Of a stretch of 64,000 nt of DNA, positions 20,991 to 32,312 are shown in pieces. Below the pieces are notes generated by a model. It saw only the letters and a list, made by a program, of their open reading frames with translations, made no database searches and was not told the origin of the DNA. Origin of the DNA: Diogma glabrata (taxonomy: Eukaryota > Arthropoda > Insecta > Diptera > Cylindrotomidae). The stretch covers positions 171,076 to 235,075 of the forward strand of contig CAVNZG010001019.1 in assembly GCA_963693315.1 (NCBI GenBank). Reading direction: 5' to 3'. A program made the position numbers and the translations under genes. Each line of letters begins with the position of its first letter. Within the stretch, counting starts at the first letter, position 1.

Positions 20991-21572
20991 TTATAGTACA
21001 TCATTTTTGCTATTATTAGGTTTATCAGTTTGAATGCAGTGGTCAGGTATTGTCGATATTACATTAACGCGTTTCGTATTTTGCTGGTTAAGGTCAAGAA
21101 TCGTTTCCTTAAGAGTTTCTATCAATTTATTTTTATCTTGTAGAGTGTCTTCGAGGTAATTCATTTTTAATTTGACGTCCTGTAACTCTTGTTGCGTGTA
21201 TTGTAATTCGTTTTTTAAATTGAAATGTGATGATTGTAATTCCGCGAGTTCTGTTTCTACCTCTTTATGTGTTTTGTAATTTTCAATAGGTTCAAACGTG
21301 GGTTCCGAAAAGCCAAAAATTTTTTTAAAGTACTGTTTGAATTCGTTAAAAGAATTATACTTTTGCTCATTTATTTGGAAATATGCATCTCCTTTTACCC
21401 TAGAACTAATTCGCAATAACAGATATGTTTGTAAATTTGATGGAAGATTATAATATGCTCTTTCCGCCGATTCTAAAAAATATTCTATTGCGGACTTATT
21501 GGTATTATTGCTATATATTACTGGAATAGTGTTTAAACTATCATAAAGTACAAAATATTCATCACTATTCAT
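20991..21572 (-). CDS. Gag-like protein of element 1
   Basis: 193 residues, the first ORF after the 5' LTR of element 1. Residues 25-95 have the look of a retrotransposon capsid: a helix with AIEYFLESAERAYYNLPSNL, then LLLRISSRVKGDAYFQI, then FNEFKQYFKKIFG. Residues about 105-170 form a long coiled coil with Leu/Glu/Gln heptads. No CCHC knuckle follows. The leader from the primer site (22054) is about 480 bp. Gag is the best reading from position and pattern. It is the only clear retroelement protein of element 1. Confidence 0.6.
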   Translation of the reverse strand: MNSDEYFVLYDSLNTIPVIYSNNTNKSAIEYFLESAERAYYNLPSNLQTYLLLRISSRVKGDAYFQINEQKYNSFNEFKQYFKKIFGFSEPTFEPIENYKTHKEVETELAELQSSHFNLKNELQYTQQELQDVKLKMNYLEDTLQDKNKLIETLKETILDLNQQNTKRVNVISTIPDHCIQTDKPNNSKNDVL

Positions 21573-22053
21573 TTTAAAGTTTTTATTTCTTAATATTAGC
21601 TAAATCTTAATTATTGTTAGTACAAAAATTATTTAAAATGACTCACTCTTAATACGATGTTGTTGAAACTGCTGTTGCTGTCGTTGAACCTGAAGCTGCT
21701 GCTGCTTTCGAATCTCGAGTTGTTGAACTGCTTGATGATGTTGTTAGTGTTGTACTGGTTGTAATTGTTATAGGTCTGGTTTTGTCCTCTACTGGTGGGC
21801 TCTTGAACATTTGTATTTGTTGTTTCACTTTATTAACTTTGATTAAATTGTCACTTTTGAGCTTTTGAATATTTGTATTATGTATTTTTTATTTTATTCC
21901 TGGTATTGACTGTTCTCTTGATATGTTTATTTTTGGTTCACTTTATTTATAATGTAACATTGGAATCACAAAAAAATTTTTGTAAGTATTTGATTTAATT
22001 TTGTCTTATGTTTTGTATTTTTGCTGTGCCTATAAACTTTGTAAACAACCGTG

Positions 22054-22073
22054 GTCGTTTACCGGCCGCGCCA
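22054..22073 (-). promoter_or_regulatory. Primer binding site of element 1
   Basis: Minus-strand TGGCGCGGCCGGTAAACG begins two bases after the 5' LTR end and has the TGG expected for a tRNA CCA complement. The tRNA species is not identified. Confidence 0.55.
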
Positions 22074-22369
22074 AATGTGGTACCTACCTCTTACAGGTAC
22101 CTAAAAATGATATTTTATATGGGCTCACGACAAAATAAAAACACAAAACTTTTAAATGAAACTTTGGAATTATTTTATTATTATCAAACTAAAGAACTAA
22201 TTTATTATTATTCTATTTATTTATTGTTTGGCTTTTCACTTTAACTTTATGCCAATCCCGAGCACTCTTCAAAAATCAACTCTTCTTCAAAAGCTATCTA
22301 TTCACTTGATTTCTTTACCTCTTTCGTTTTTACTGACCAAAATTACTCTATTCTAAAATAGTATATTAA

Positions 22370-23007
22370 GAAACTACCCGAGCAGAAATTAGTTAGGGAA
22401 AACCTGAATAGAGTCAGGGCGTGATCAGGGGCTGGTCAGTCCTACAAGGGCAATTCCTATTAGGGCAATCTGATGTGGGCCTGATTTAGAATACCCTTTT
22501 AGGGTTAACCTTATTTGAATATATCCGGCCCTGATCAGATTTTTCGTATTTGACCCCTAGCTGAAATTTCAATTCGTTAAAATTCACTAGAGTATTATCC
22601 ATTTTAGAAATATATAGTTAAAATCGTTTCATGTATATTTTAGTTATCGCTTCTGGGCTGAAAGACTATACTAATAGTGATTAATGCGGTATTGTATGTT
22701 TTAATTTTTTCTGTTGTAAATTTTTTATTTTAATTTGATTAATTTATGTATATAATATATAAACATATATCAGGGCCTGGTCCGGATATCCCAATCAGGG
22801 CCTGATCCGATTATCCCAATCAGGGCCTGATCCGATTATGCCAATCAGGGTCTGATCCGGTAATCCCATTCAGGACCTGCTAGGGCAAAAGCGTTACACT
22901 CATGATCAGGGCCCAATCAGGCAACCCTACCAATGCCTGATCCGGGTCAGGGCAAACCTGATCAGGTTCTTACTTGAGCCCTGACAAATTTCTGCTCGGG
23001 TAGTTTC
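22370..23007. mobile_element. 638-bp MITE with CTACCCGAGCAGAAATT ends
   Basis: Terminal inverted repeats of about 28 bp with few mismatches. The interior is built from short palindromes of the type ATCAGGGCCTGAT, partly arranged as a 25-bp tandem repeat at 22769-22880. A second, diverged copy of the family lies at 62327-62615. No coding capacity. Confidence 0.75.
22769..22880. repeat. 25-bp tandem repeat with palindromic core
   Basis: About 4.5 units of CCCAATCAGGGCCTGATCCG plus ATTAT. Each contains the near-perfect palindrome ATCAGGGCCTGAT. Confidence 0.85.
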
Positions 23008-23103
23008 ATAATCGACGAATTTATCGCACGCAATCGGTTTAGAAAACGACCCGCGCAGCGGGGAGTTTTCTAAAGGATAAGTGCGATAAAACGTCTTATG
23101 AAA
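23004..23103. other. Long hairpin, about 40-bp arms
   Basis: TTTCATAATCGACGAATTTA at 23004 pairs imperfectly with the reverse complement ending near 23103. The arms also share TATCGCAC and TTTAGAAAAC. The loop near 23046-23065 is GC-rich. Confidence 0.7.
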
Positions 23104-23536
23104 CGAGTTTTTTATACTATTTTTTCTATTTTGCATTTTTTGTCTTGAAATTTAAAAAAATGTGTGTTTTATTAAAAAATAGTCAATTTGAAATTTTGTT
23201 ATTATTACTAATTATTTTAATTAATTAAAATATTTAGCACTAATTTAGATATTCTGATTAATTTTATTTACATAATTATTCGTTTTAATGTTCACTGACG
23301 TTTGTATGACCAATGTGACCAACCTTGAAAGACAAAACTTTTGCGTATCGTAATGAAAGCCATTTCGATACGCATTTGGGTATCGAAATGACTTTATTTT
23401 AGACGCAAAATAGAAAAAAAATTTTTTGCAACTTAAAATTATTAATTCAATTCTTTTTGGAGGGGATCTGTTGTAATCCGTTACTCTTTTTAAAATTCGT
23501 TAATAATTAAAAATAACCAATCACAAAAAAAAAAAA

Positions 23537-26500
23537 TATTGCGACGCTGATGCATAGGCTGACTTCACCACAGCTCTGGAAACATAGTGTTCTGGATATA
23601 TAATGAGCTAATATCCATAAAATACTTTTATTAAAAGCTAACCAATATTATGGACTTCGTAGTTCTAATAATAAAAATATTAAAGCAGGCAGTAGTATCC
23701 CAACAAACATAAATTCTGTTGTACGAGAAAAAGTAAAAAAAATTTTATCAGAAGTGACAAAGCGGAAGTTAGGATGCAGAACTGTTGTAAACCGTACTAA
23801 ATGTGTATGTACCAAATTTCATCCAACTCGAATATCAGGTACAGAAGCTATTGAGCTTCCAAAATAACAGGTGCTTGGAGGACCCCCTACCACTTTGTTC
23901 ACTATCACTAAAAAAACTAATCAGTTCCTTGCCATACATATTTGCATCTTTTTGCAAAGTGTAATCAAAATTACTTAACGAACGAATGTTGTATGCTTCC
24001 AACAAACATTGAAACAATAAACAGGTGTTCGGGAGGACCCCACCACTTATCCCAATATTGTCAGAAAATCAGTCAATTCTTTGTCAATAAAGTCTTTATC
24101 TTTTTCAAAGTGCCATTAAAATTGATTAATGAATGAAATCTGTATGCTCCCAACAAACTTTAAAAACCAAGTGTGAAAAGTCAGCAGTTGTATGGTAGAT
24201 CCCCCGCCACTTAGATTAATGTGTCCCAAAAGATGATAATTATCTTCTTACACTTATTGAAACCCTATTCCATAAGTTTTATCATAATCACTTCATTATT
24301 GTAGGCTGTAGTGTGCATAAAGATACTGAAAAAACTGCCAACAATTAAAAAAAAATTTTTTTTACCGGAAGAAAAAAACCGGAAGTTGGGATGCAGAATT
24401 TTTGCAAATCATACTAAATGCTTATGTACAAAGTTTCATCCAATTCGATTATCAGGTACAGATGTTATAGAGCTTTCAAAAAAACAGGTGCTCCAGGGAC
24501 CCCCCACCACTTTGTTCACTATCGCTCAAAAACTAATCAGTTATTTGCCATACATGTTTGCATCTTTTTCCAAAGTGTCATCAAAATTGGTTCACGAACG
24601 AATGCTGTGTGCTCCCAACAAACATTGAAAAAATGCTGACACAGTAAACAGGTGTTCGGGAGACCCCGTACCCCTTATCCCAATATTGTCCAAAAAATAA
24701 TCAGTTCCTTGTCATTTAAGTTTCCATCTTTTTCCAAAGTGTCATTAGAATTGATTAATGAATGAAGTCTGTATGCTCCCAACAAACTTAAAAAACAAAG
24801 TGTGAAAAGTCAGCATTTGTATGGTAGACCCCCCACCACTTTGATCAATGTGTCCCAAAACATGATAATTATCTTTTCACACTAATTGGAACCCTATTCC
24901 ATAAGTTTCATCATAATCACTTCATTATTGTGGGCTGTAGTGTGCATAAAGACACAGAAAAAACTTCAAAAAAGTACAAAAAAATTTTTTTACCGGAAGT
25001 GAAAAACCGGAAGTTGGGATGCAGAACTATTTTAAACCGTACTACATACTCATGTACCAAGTTTCATCCAATTCGCTTATCAGGTACAGAAGTTATAGAG
25101 CTTTCAAAAAAACAGGTGCTCCAGGGACCCCCCACCACTTTGTTCACTATCGCTCAAAAACTAATCAGTTCTTTGCCATACATGTTTGCATCTTTTTCCA
25201 AAGTGTCATCAAAATTCGTTCACGGACGAATGCTGTGTGCTCCCAACAAACATTGAAAAAAGTGTGACACATTAAACAGGTGTTCGGGAGGACCCCCACC
25301 ACTTATTCCAATATTATCCAAAAACTAATCAGTTCTTTGTTACTTAAGTTTCCATCTTTTTCCAAAGTGTCATTAAAATTGAATAATGAATGAAGTCTGT
25401 ATGCTCCCAACAAACTTAAAAAACAAAGTGTGAAAAGTCAGCATTTGTATGGTAGACCCCCCACCACTTTGATCAATGTGTCCCAAAACATGATAATTAT
25501 CTTTTCACACTAATTGGAACCCTATTCCATAAGTTTCATCATAATCACTTCATTATTGTAGGCTGTAGTGTGCATAAAGACACTGAAAAAACTTCAAAAA
25601 AGTAAAAAAAAAATTTTTTTACCGGAAGTGAAAAACCGGAAGTTGGGATGCAGAACTATTGTAAACCGTACTACATACTCATGTACCAAGTTTCATCCAA
25701 TTCGCTTATCACGTACAGAAGTTATAGAGCTTTCAAAAAAACAGGTGCTCCAGGGACCCCCCACCACTTTGTTCACTATCGCTCAAAAACTAATCAGTTC
25801 TTTGCCATACATGTTTGCATCTTTTTCCAAAGTGTCATCAAAATTCGTTCACGGACGAATGCTGTGTGCTCCCAACAAACATTGAAAAAAGTGTGACACA
25901 TTAAACAGGTGTTCGGGAGGACCCCCACCACTTATTCCAATATTATCCAAAAACTAATCAGTTCTTTGTTACTTAAGTTTCCATCTTTTTCCAAAGTGTC
26001 ATTAAAATTGAATAATGAATGAAGTCTGTATGCTCCCAACAAACTTAAAAAACAAAGTGTGAAAAGTCAGCATTTGTATGGTAGACCCCCCACCACTTTG
26101 ATCAATGTGTCCCAAAACATGATAATTATCTTTTCACACTAATTGAAACCCTATTCCATAAGTTTCATTATAATCACTTCATTATTGTAGGCTGTAGTGT
26201 GCATAAAGACACTGAAAAAACTTCAAAAAAGTACAAAAAAATTTTTTTTACCGGAAGTGAAAAACCGGAAGTTGGGATGCAGAACTATTTTAAACCGTAC
26301 TACATACTCATGTACCAAGTTTCATCAAATTCTCTTATCACGTACAGAAGTTATAGAGCTTTCAAAAAAACAGGTGCTCCAGGGACCCCCCACCACTTTG
26401 TTCACTATCGCTCAAAAACTAATCAGTTCTTTGCCATACATGTTTGCATCTTTTTCCAAAGTGTCATCAAAATTCGTTCACGGACGAATGCTGTGTGCTC

Positions 26501-27736
26501 CCAACAAACATTGAAAAAAGTGTGACACATTAAACAGGTGTTCGGGAGGACCCCCACCACTTATTCCAATATTATCCAAAAACTAATCAGTTCTTTGTTA
26601 CTTAAGTTTCCATCTTTTTCCAAAGTGTCATTAAAATTGAATAATGAATGAAGTCTGTATGCTCCCAACAAACTTAAAAAACAAAGTGTGAAAAGTCAGC
26701 ATTTGTATGGTAGACCCCCCACCACTTTGATCAATGTGTCCCAAAACATAATAATTATCTTTTCACACTAATTGAAACCCTATTCCATAAGTTTCATTAT
26801 AATCACTTCATTATTGTAGGCTGTAGTGTGCATAAAGACACTGAAAAAACTTCAAAAAAGTACAAAAAAATTTTTTTTACCGGAAGTGAAAAACCGGAAG
26901 TTGGGATGCAGAACTATTTTAAATCGTACTACATACTCATGTACCAAGTTTCATCCAATTCGCTTATCGGGTACAGAAGTTATAGAGCTTTCAAAAAAAC
27001 AGGTGCTCCAGGGACCCCCCACCACTTTGTTCACTATCGCTCAAAAACTAATCAGTTCTTTGTCATACATGTTTGCATCTTTTTCCAAAGTGTCATCAAA
27101 ATTCATTCACGAATGAATGTTTTATGCTCCCAACAAACATAAAAACTTTGTGGAAAAAACCACCTGTTGTATGGTGGACCCCCCAACCCTTTATCCAATG
27201 TGCTCCAAAAGCTGATAAAATCTTTCTCATGTTATTTAAAAGCTTTTCGCAACGTTTCATGAAAATCGATTGGTAATTGTAGGCTACAGTAGGGATAAAC
27301 ACCTGAAAAAAAAACTTTTTAACCGGAAGTGACAAACCGGAAGTTGGTATGCAGAAGTATTGGAAACAGTATTAAAACCTTATATACTAAGTTTCAATAA
27401 GATCATAGCTCGGGATCAGAAGTTATTCAAGATTTAAACTTAGGGGTGTTCGGGAGACCCCCCGCCATTTTGTCCAAATTTAAAATGAATCCAGATCTTC
27501 TATTTTCAAGTGAACCTGTATCATTTGCCAAAGTTTCATCAAGATCCTATGCAGAAAACTCACCCACCCACCCACCCACCTACCCACCCACACACAGACG
27601 TACACCAAAATTTTTATTGGCTATTTGGATAGAGGATGGTCCAAAACAAAAGAAAAAACAAAATTTGGGGTATGTAAGATTTTTTTTTTTCACGATAGAT
27701 TGCATTACTTCACACAATTTAAAATTGTGGTGAAGT
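23537..27736. repeat. Higher-order tandem array, about 629-bp units
   Basis: Units begin at ACCGGAAG near 24364, 24993, 25621, 26250 and 26879, giving periods of 628-629 bp. A more diverged unit starts near 23750 and a truncated one ends near 27319. The central units are almost identical. Within a unit, about 155-bp blocks repeat a common plan: a C-rich GGACCCCCCACCAC-type motif, then TCTTTTTCCAAAGTGTCAT-like sequence, then ATGCTCCCAACAAAC. The array interrupts the 5' LTR of element 1. Its right end has CCCACC repeats near 27558 and a hairpin at 27707-27736. Several frames stay open through the units, but only because the unit is repeated, and no protein family is visible. Confidence 0.85.
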
Positions 27737-28030
27737 AAAAATAATTTACGATTTACTTAAAACAACCAATCAGAAAAACAATTACCGAATCAATTTTTAA
27801 ATTGACCTATATTTTGTTTGTTTCATTTATCAATCCAAAACTATTACAAATCGAAAAGTAAGTTCATTAGCATTAATTTAATATTTTATTTTAAATATTA
27901 AAAATTTGCTACGCTGGACTTTTCGATTTATTTCATTTCTGAATTGAGCAATGAACATTTTTTTCCAAACAAAATAAGAGGTCAATGTTTTTCTAGTATT
28001 TACAATTTTACCTATGGTTGGATTACAACA

Positions 28031-28200
28031 CCAAGCTAGCTCCAGCCTGTGGGAACGAGAAGAACAACCTGCTGCTCCAGTACAAATAATCAGTAAAGAA
28101 CGCGTGGTAATCGGATCACAGAAAGAAGACAAGTGAGACAAGAAGACTCTGGCGACCTCATTCTGGAAAAAGCAACGACCTTAACATTCGCCCCAGTATT
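28031..28200 (-). mobile_element. 5' LTR fragment of the old LTR element, inner part
   Basis: Continuation of 12064-12144 after element 1. It shares with 56140-56275 the ordered motifs CTGCTGCTCCAG/CTGCTGCTTCAG, then AGACTCTGGCGACC, then a C-rich end. The far LTR end is not defined. Confidence 0.55.
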
Positions 28201-28259
28201 AGTTCTTCGACTTAGTTAATCACATATCCATTTGCCACAAGTACATGCATAACAAGAAA

Positions 28260-28700
28260 AAATACCAAATATACATAACGATGTACATATCTGTACATAT
28301 ATATGACCGCAGATAAAAATAAGCTCATCACGGTACATAGATTTACAGTGACGCATGTACACGGATCAAAAAAAATATTTCTTTACGATTTCTATCTTTG
28401 CACTTACGCATGCACGCATATCAAAAAAAGATATATCATTACGATACCCATTTCTGCTTTAATGTATGCAGATAGAGCAATTGAGAAATTCATTACGATA
28501 TAAATATTTGCAATTACGTAGGTACGCTTATCAATAACATAAAAAAAAAGTGTCTTTATGATGCCTATATCTGCAATAATGCATGTACATAGTTCAATAA
28601 TCAAGTCCTAATTCTTAGATATTTTGTTATCACGCATGTACGTATAACAATAGAATTAAAATCATTGAGATATCTAAATTTGCAGTAACCTAAGTATATA
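28260..28700. repeat. Degenerate minisatellite of about 60 bp
   Basis: About seven poor units combining TTTACGAT, a TATCTGCAAT-like part, a GCATGTACGCAT-like part and ATCAATA. It sits just beyond the shared LTR motifs, as does a different minisatellite at 56520-56945. Confidence 0.6.
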
Positions 28701-30214
28701 GATCAATATAGAAAATAAATTAAAGGATAATTCACCTTGTAATGATAGTAGATCCCCCACTCTTCATCCCAATTCTTCCCTTAGCCCTTCATAATAATCA
28801 GCCTCCAAGCGTATTTTCAATCAGCCCAATGATTGCAGGTTTAATGATGATGTCACAATGCAATTGTATAACATCCAAGTGACTACATCCATATGCAGAT
28901 TATCAATAAATTAGATGTGAGGTCCAATCGTTGGCTATCGAGACAGTGTGATTCATAAACCAACAGCAAAACCGAAGGTTGTTATGCTAAGCTTTCTTTA
29001 CTCGCGAATAAATCCACTCACAAAAATAATCAAATACTCCTCCATTAGTCAATACCGCGTTTTATTTACGAAATCATCGCCACTCTCCACTACACTCGAA
29101 TTCCTCTTCTTTACTCAGTGGTTTACTACCTAACTCACAATCCGGCCCACAATTACACTTCCGATTCCACAAGGGTCATAAGTCATAAACAAACAAAATC
29201 TCAAAACCACTAATATGAGATGAATTATAATTTAAAAGTATTTCTTTCTTATTATTTATTTCTTTGTTCGTAATTAATCACTATTTAAACAGATTCAACA
29301 TTAAGTGTGTTCCATTTACCACATTTTCCTTTACTTTTGTACTAAATTTCGTTTTCAAGTTAACCATATCAAATGATGGTAAAGCTACGTGACAAACTTA
29401 CGCTTCTATTCACCGCCAGAGTTTTTGTCAGTTTAGAGAATAATTTCAAAATATGTTTGCCCAAATGCTTATACAAAATTAGAATTTCTAGCCTAAATGT
29501 CATATTTCTGTCCAGCTTTCTTTAATTGTTTATATTTTGCATGAATCATAATTTTAATTTTCAGAAATTTTTTAATATTTAGTTAATTTTCTTAAATTTA
29601 ACAAACTCAAAATAAAATTTAAACTTAAAATTTTGTCAAACTAATAATTTTCTTTTACGTTGTTTAGCAATATTGTTTTTCAAAATTGTCAAAACAATTT
29701 ATTGTCAGAAAAAAATGTCGGAAACGTGTGGTAAGAAAGAATTTGAGTTGTAGTAGATCTAGTAGCAAATCTAATACACCTCACATTTAAGTCGTTCCAT
29801 TTAAAATTCGGTTCGGGTAGCAAGTTTACTTAAAAGGAACACGGGTATTAATATAAAAGAAACCACTATATGATTCTGTCTTTATACATATAAATACACA
29901 GTTCTTCAGACACATAAATATAGCTTAATCAAATATGGTATAAATTAACATGCATTCTACCTTAATAATTTTAGCTAGCCATTTCTTTTCTTATATAAGT
30001 GGTAACACAACAAAAAAAATTGTTCTAACAGTCAACAGAAAAAAAAGACAAAAAAAAATACATCATATCGATTACACACGATTACAATTTGGTCCCGTTA
30101 ATTGCCAATCTTCATAAACAAAAGAAACCGATTTTTATTGTTAGCACTCACATGACAAGGTCAAAATAAATCATACGGGCTGGATCCATATGCACTGGTT
30201 ATTCACTTTATCGA
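28701..30214. other. No recognisable gene
   Basis: AT-rich sequence with short frames only and no repeat seen elsewhere in the window. Confidence 0.45.
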
Positions 30215-30217
30215 TTA

Positions 30218-32309
30218 CACTAGTTTACAAATTTTGAACTTTTTTTGTCTCCCTGAATAAAACCCAACTTTTCTTATAGATTTGGACCTCCTGAACACGA
30301 ATATCATATTAATTTTTTTTTGAGACTCTTGTTTTTGAGATATTCACGAAAAACCAATTTTTCGGGTGATCCTAATTTTTTTTTCGGTTTTTTGTTCTCA
30401 TATTTTACAAAACAAACAAATTAAATATATTAATGAAACAAGTGCATAGTAAGTATGCCAACAAACATTTTGAGTTATATTTTGTAAAAATCCATTAAGG
30501 ATTCTGGAAGTTGCAGTCGAAAAAAGTTGAAAAAATACGAAAAATTCACGTTTTTTTTAAATTTTTCCATTTTCAACACCATAAATTTTGAACAAATAAA
30601 GACACTAATATTTTTAATTATCTTGGAGCCTAAAGTATCATCAATTTTCTTTCTTTTAAGCCAAAAGATACGAATATTGGTGCAGTTTGCATCAAGTTAT
30701 TCAAGTTTTCCCAAAGAAAGTCAAAACTCAAAATTTGGAAAAAAAATTTAACTATAAGAATAATTTAAATTCTGCAACATATTTGATTTATATATAAGTG
30801 TTTTGTAAAAGATCTAGCTTCTCCCTCCTTGGACTTATTTTAGGAGCTGGAAAATATCAGTTAGTTAATTATGAAATGTCTTTTTTTGTCAAAATTTGTA
30901 TTTTATTTGTATATGATTTTTCTCGAAATTGAGATTTTTCTTGTGAAGTTTTTTGACATGATCTGGCTTCTCCTACCTCGGACTTATTTTAAAAGTGGGA
31001 AAATATCAGTTAGTTGATTACGAAATGTCTTTTTTTGACAAAAGTTATATTTTATTTGTATATGATTTTTCTCGAAATTGAGATTTTTTTTTGAAGTTTT
31101 GTGACATGATCTATCTCCTCCCACCTCGGATTTGTTTTAGGAGTTGGAAAATATCAGTTAGTAATGAAGATAAGCAGTTCCTATAAATGGGGTGATTCTT
31201 TTAGCTTTTACAGTATGTATTATGTGACTTCCACGTATTATGTGACTTCCACAAATAAAACAAAATGAATTTGGGCTATTTTTACACTTCTTGACGACGC
31301 CATTTAAATAAACTTGACTTTACACTTTACTAACAATCTATGTTGCAGCTATCACTATTGATTTATTGATTTTTAAAAACAATACACTATTTAAAATTTA
31401 TATTTGTAATATTTTTTCTTTTTTAATTGATATTTTCACTTGAATGTTTGGAATTAAATTTATCCTCAGAGAGATTATATTTGCAACTAATCATAAGATA
31501 ATTATCTACTTAAAAAGAAACTTCATTAAACTAATTAAAAAAAAGTTGGGAAAACCAAAAAACTATTAAAAAGGAGAAGTAATGGAGAAGAAGTTATGAT
31601 GTTTTGCCTCTCCTCTCAATTCATTATCTTTTGATTATATTTTTCTATATACGTTTCATATCGATCCTATTCCCAACTTCGAAAAAAAATGGAAATTATA
31701 CTTTATCACTTAAATATAATTCTTTACTGATGTTTGAGAATGACTCAACTTTTAAAATTATTATTTATGGCACAATAAATTAAGTAAAATATTATTTTTT
31801 CCAAATTTTGAGTTTTGACTTTCTTTGGGAAAACTTGAATAACTTGGTGCAAACTGCACCAATATTCGTGTTTTTAGCTAAAAAGAAAGAAAATTGATGT
31901 TACTATAGGGTCCAAGAAATTAAAAAAAATTAGTGTCTTTATTTGTTCAAAATTTTTGGTGCTGAAAATGGAAAAATTTAAAAAAAACGTGAATTTTTCG
32001 TATTTTTTCAACTTTTTTCGACTGCAACTTCCAGAATCCTTAATGGATTTTTACAAATTATAGCTCAAAATATTTGTCATTATAATTACTATGCACATGC
32101 TTTATTCATTTTTTTAATTTGTTTGTTTTGTAAAATATGAGACCCAAAAACCGAAACAACATTTTTGATCACCGAAAAAATTGGTTTTTCGTGAATATCT
32201 CAAAAACAAGAGCTAACCAAAAAAATGAATATTATATTCGTGTTCAGGAGGTCAAAATCTATAAGAAAAGTTGGGATTTATTTCGGGAGATTTTTCTTGT
32301 AAACTAGTG
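30218..32309. mobile_element. Non-autonomous CACTA-like element, long inverted repeats, TSD TTA
   Basis: 2092 bp starting CACTAGTTTACAA and ending with its reverse complement. It is flanked by TTA on both sides (30215-30217, 32310-32312). Inverted repeats span about 30218-30752 and 31795-32309. Ends reading CACTA and a 3-bp duplication are the marks of the EnSpm/CACTA superfamily. The interior has no ORF of note but carries about 2.3 copies of a 155-bp tandem repeat (30805-31165). Arms over 500 bp are much longer than usual for CACTA elements, so another superfamily is possible. Confidence 0.65.
30805..31165. repeat. 155-bp direct repeat inside the CACTA-like element
   Basis: About 2.3 copies, each with TATCAGTTAGTTRATTA, GAAATGTCTTTTTTTG and ATGATTTTTCTCGAAATTGA. 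Confidence 0.75.
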
Positions 32310-32312
32310 TTA

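Larger units (their letters stand above)
22357..23412. mobile_element. Nested palindromic MITE cluster inside the 5' LTR of element 1
   Basis: The sequence is absent from the other LTR of element 1, so it is inserted. Three layers of inverted ends are visible. ATAGTATA near 22358 pairs with TATACTAT near 23115. GAAACTACCCGAGCAGAAATT at 22370 pairs with the end at 23007. CTATTTTGC near 23127 pairs with GCAAAATAG near 23404. None encodes a transposase. Confidence 0.7.
12145..28030 (-). mobile_element. LTR element 1: complete, TSD CCAA, without pol
   Basis: The two LTRs are 12145-12837 (3' LTR, 693 bp) and 22076-28030 (5' LTR, split by two insertions). They match nearly base for base over three blocks, start TG and end CA on the plus strand, and are flanked by the duplicated target CCAA (12141-12144 and 28031-28034). 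Once nested insertions are removed, the internal region is only about 4.1 kb (12838-15367 plus 20483-22075). It holds a gag-like ORF, a basic ORF and a membrane-protein ORF, but no protease, RT, RNase H or integrase. It would depend on another element for reverse transcription and integration, and is probably a non-autonomous derivative. Confidence 0.85.

Noticed and set aside
24311..27142. Series of similar 80-108-residue ORFs in the tandem array
   Set aside because: They repeat because the DNA unit repeats. Two frames are open at once and neither has a protein signature.
23537..27736. Helitron origin of the array, because of the terminal hairpin
   Set aside because: No TC start, no CTRR end and no A/T insertion site could be shown.
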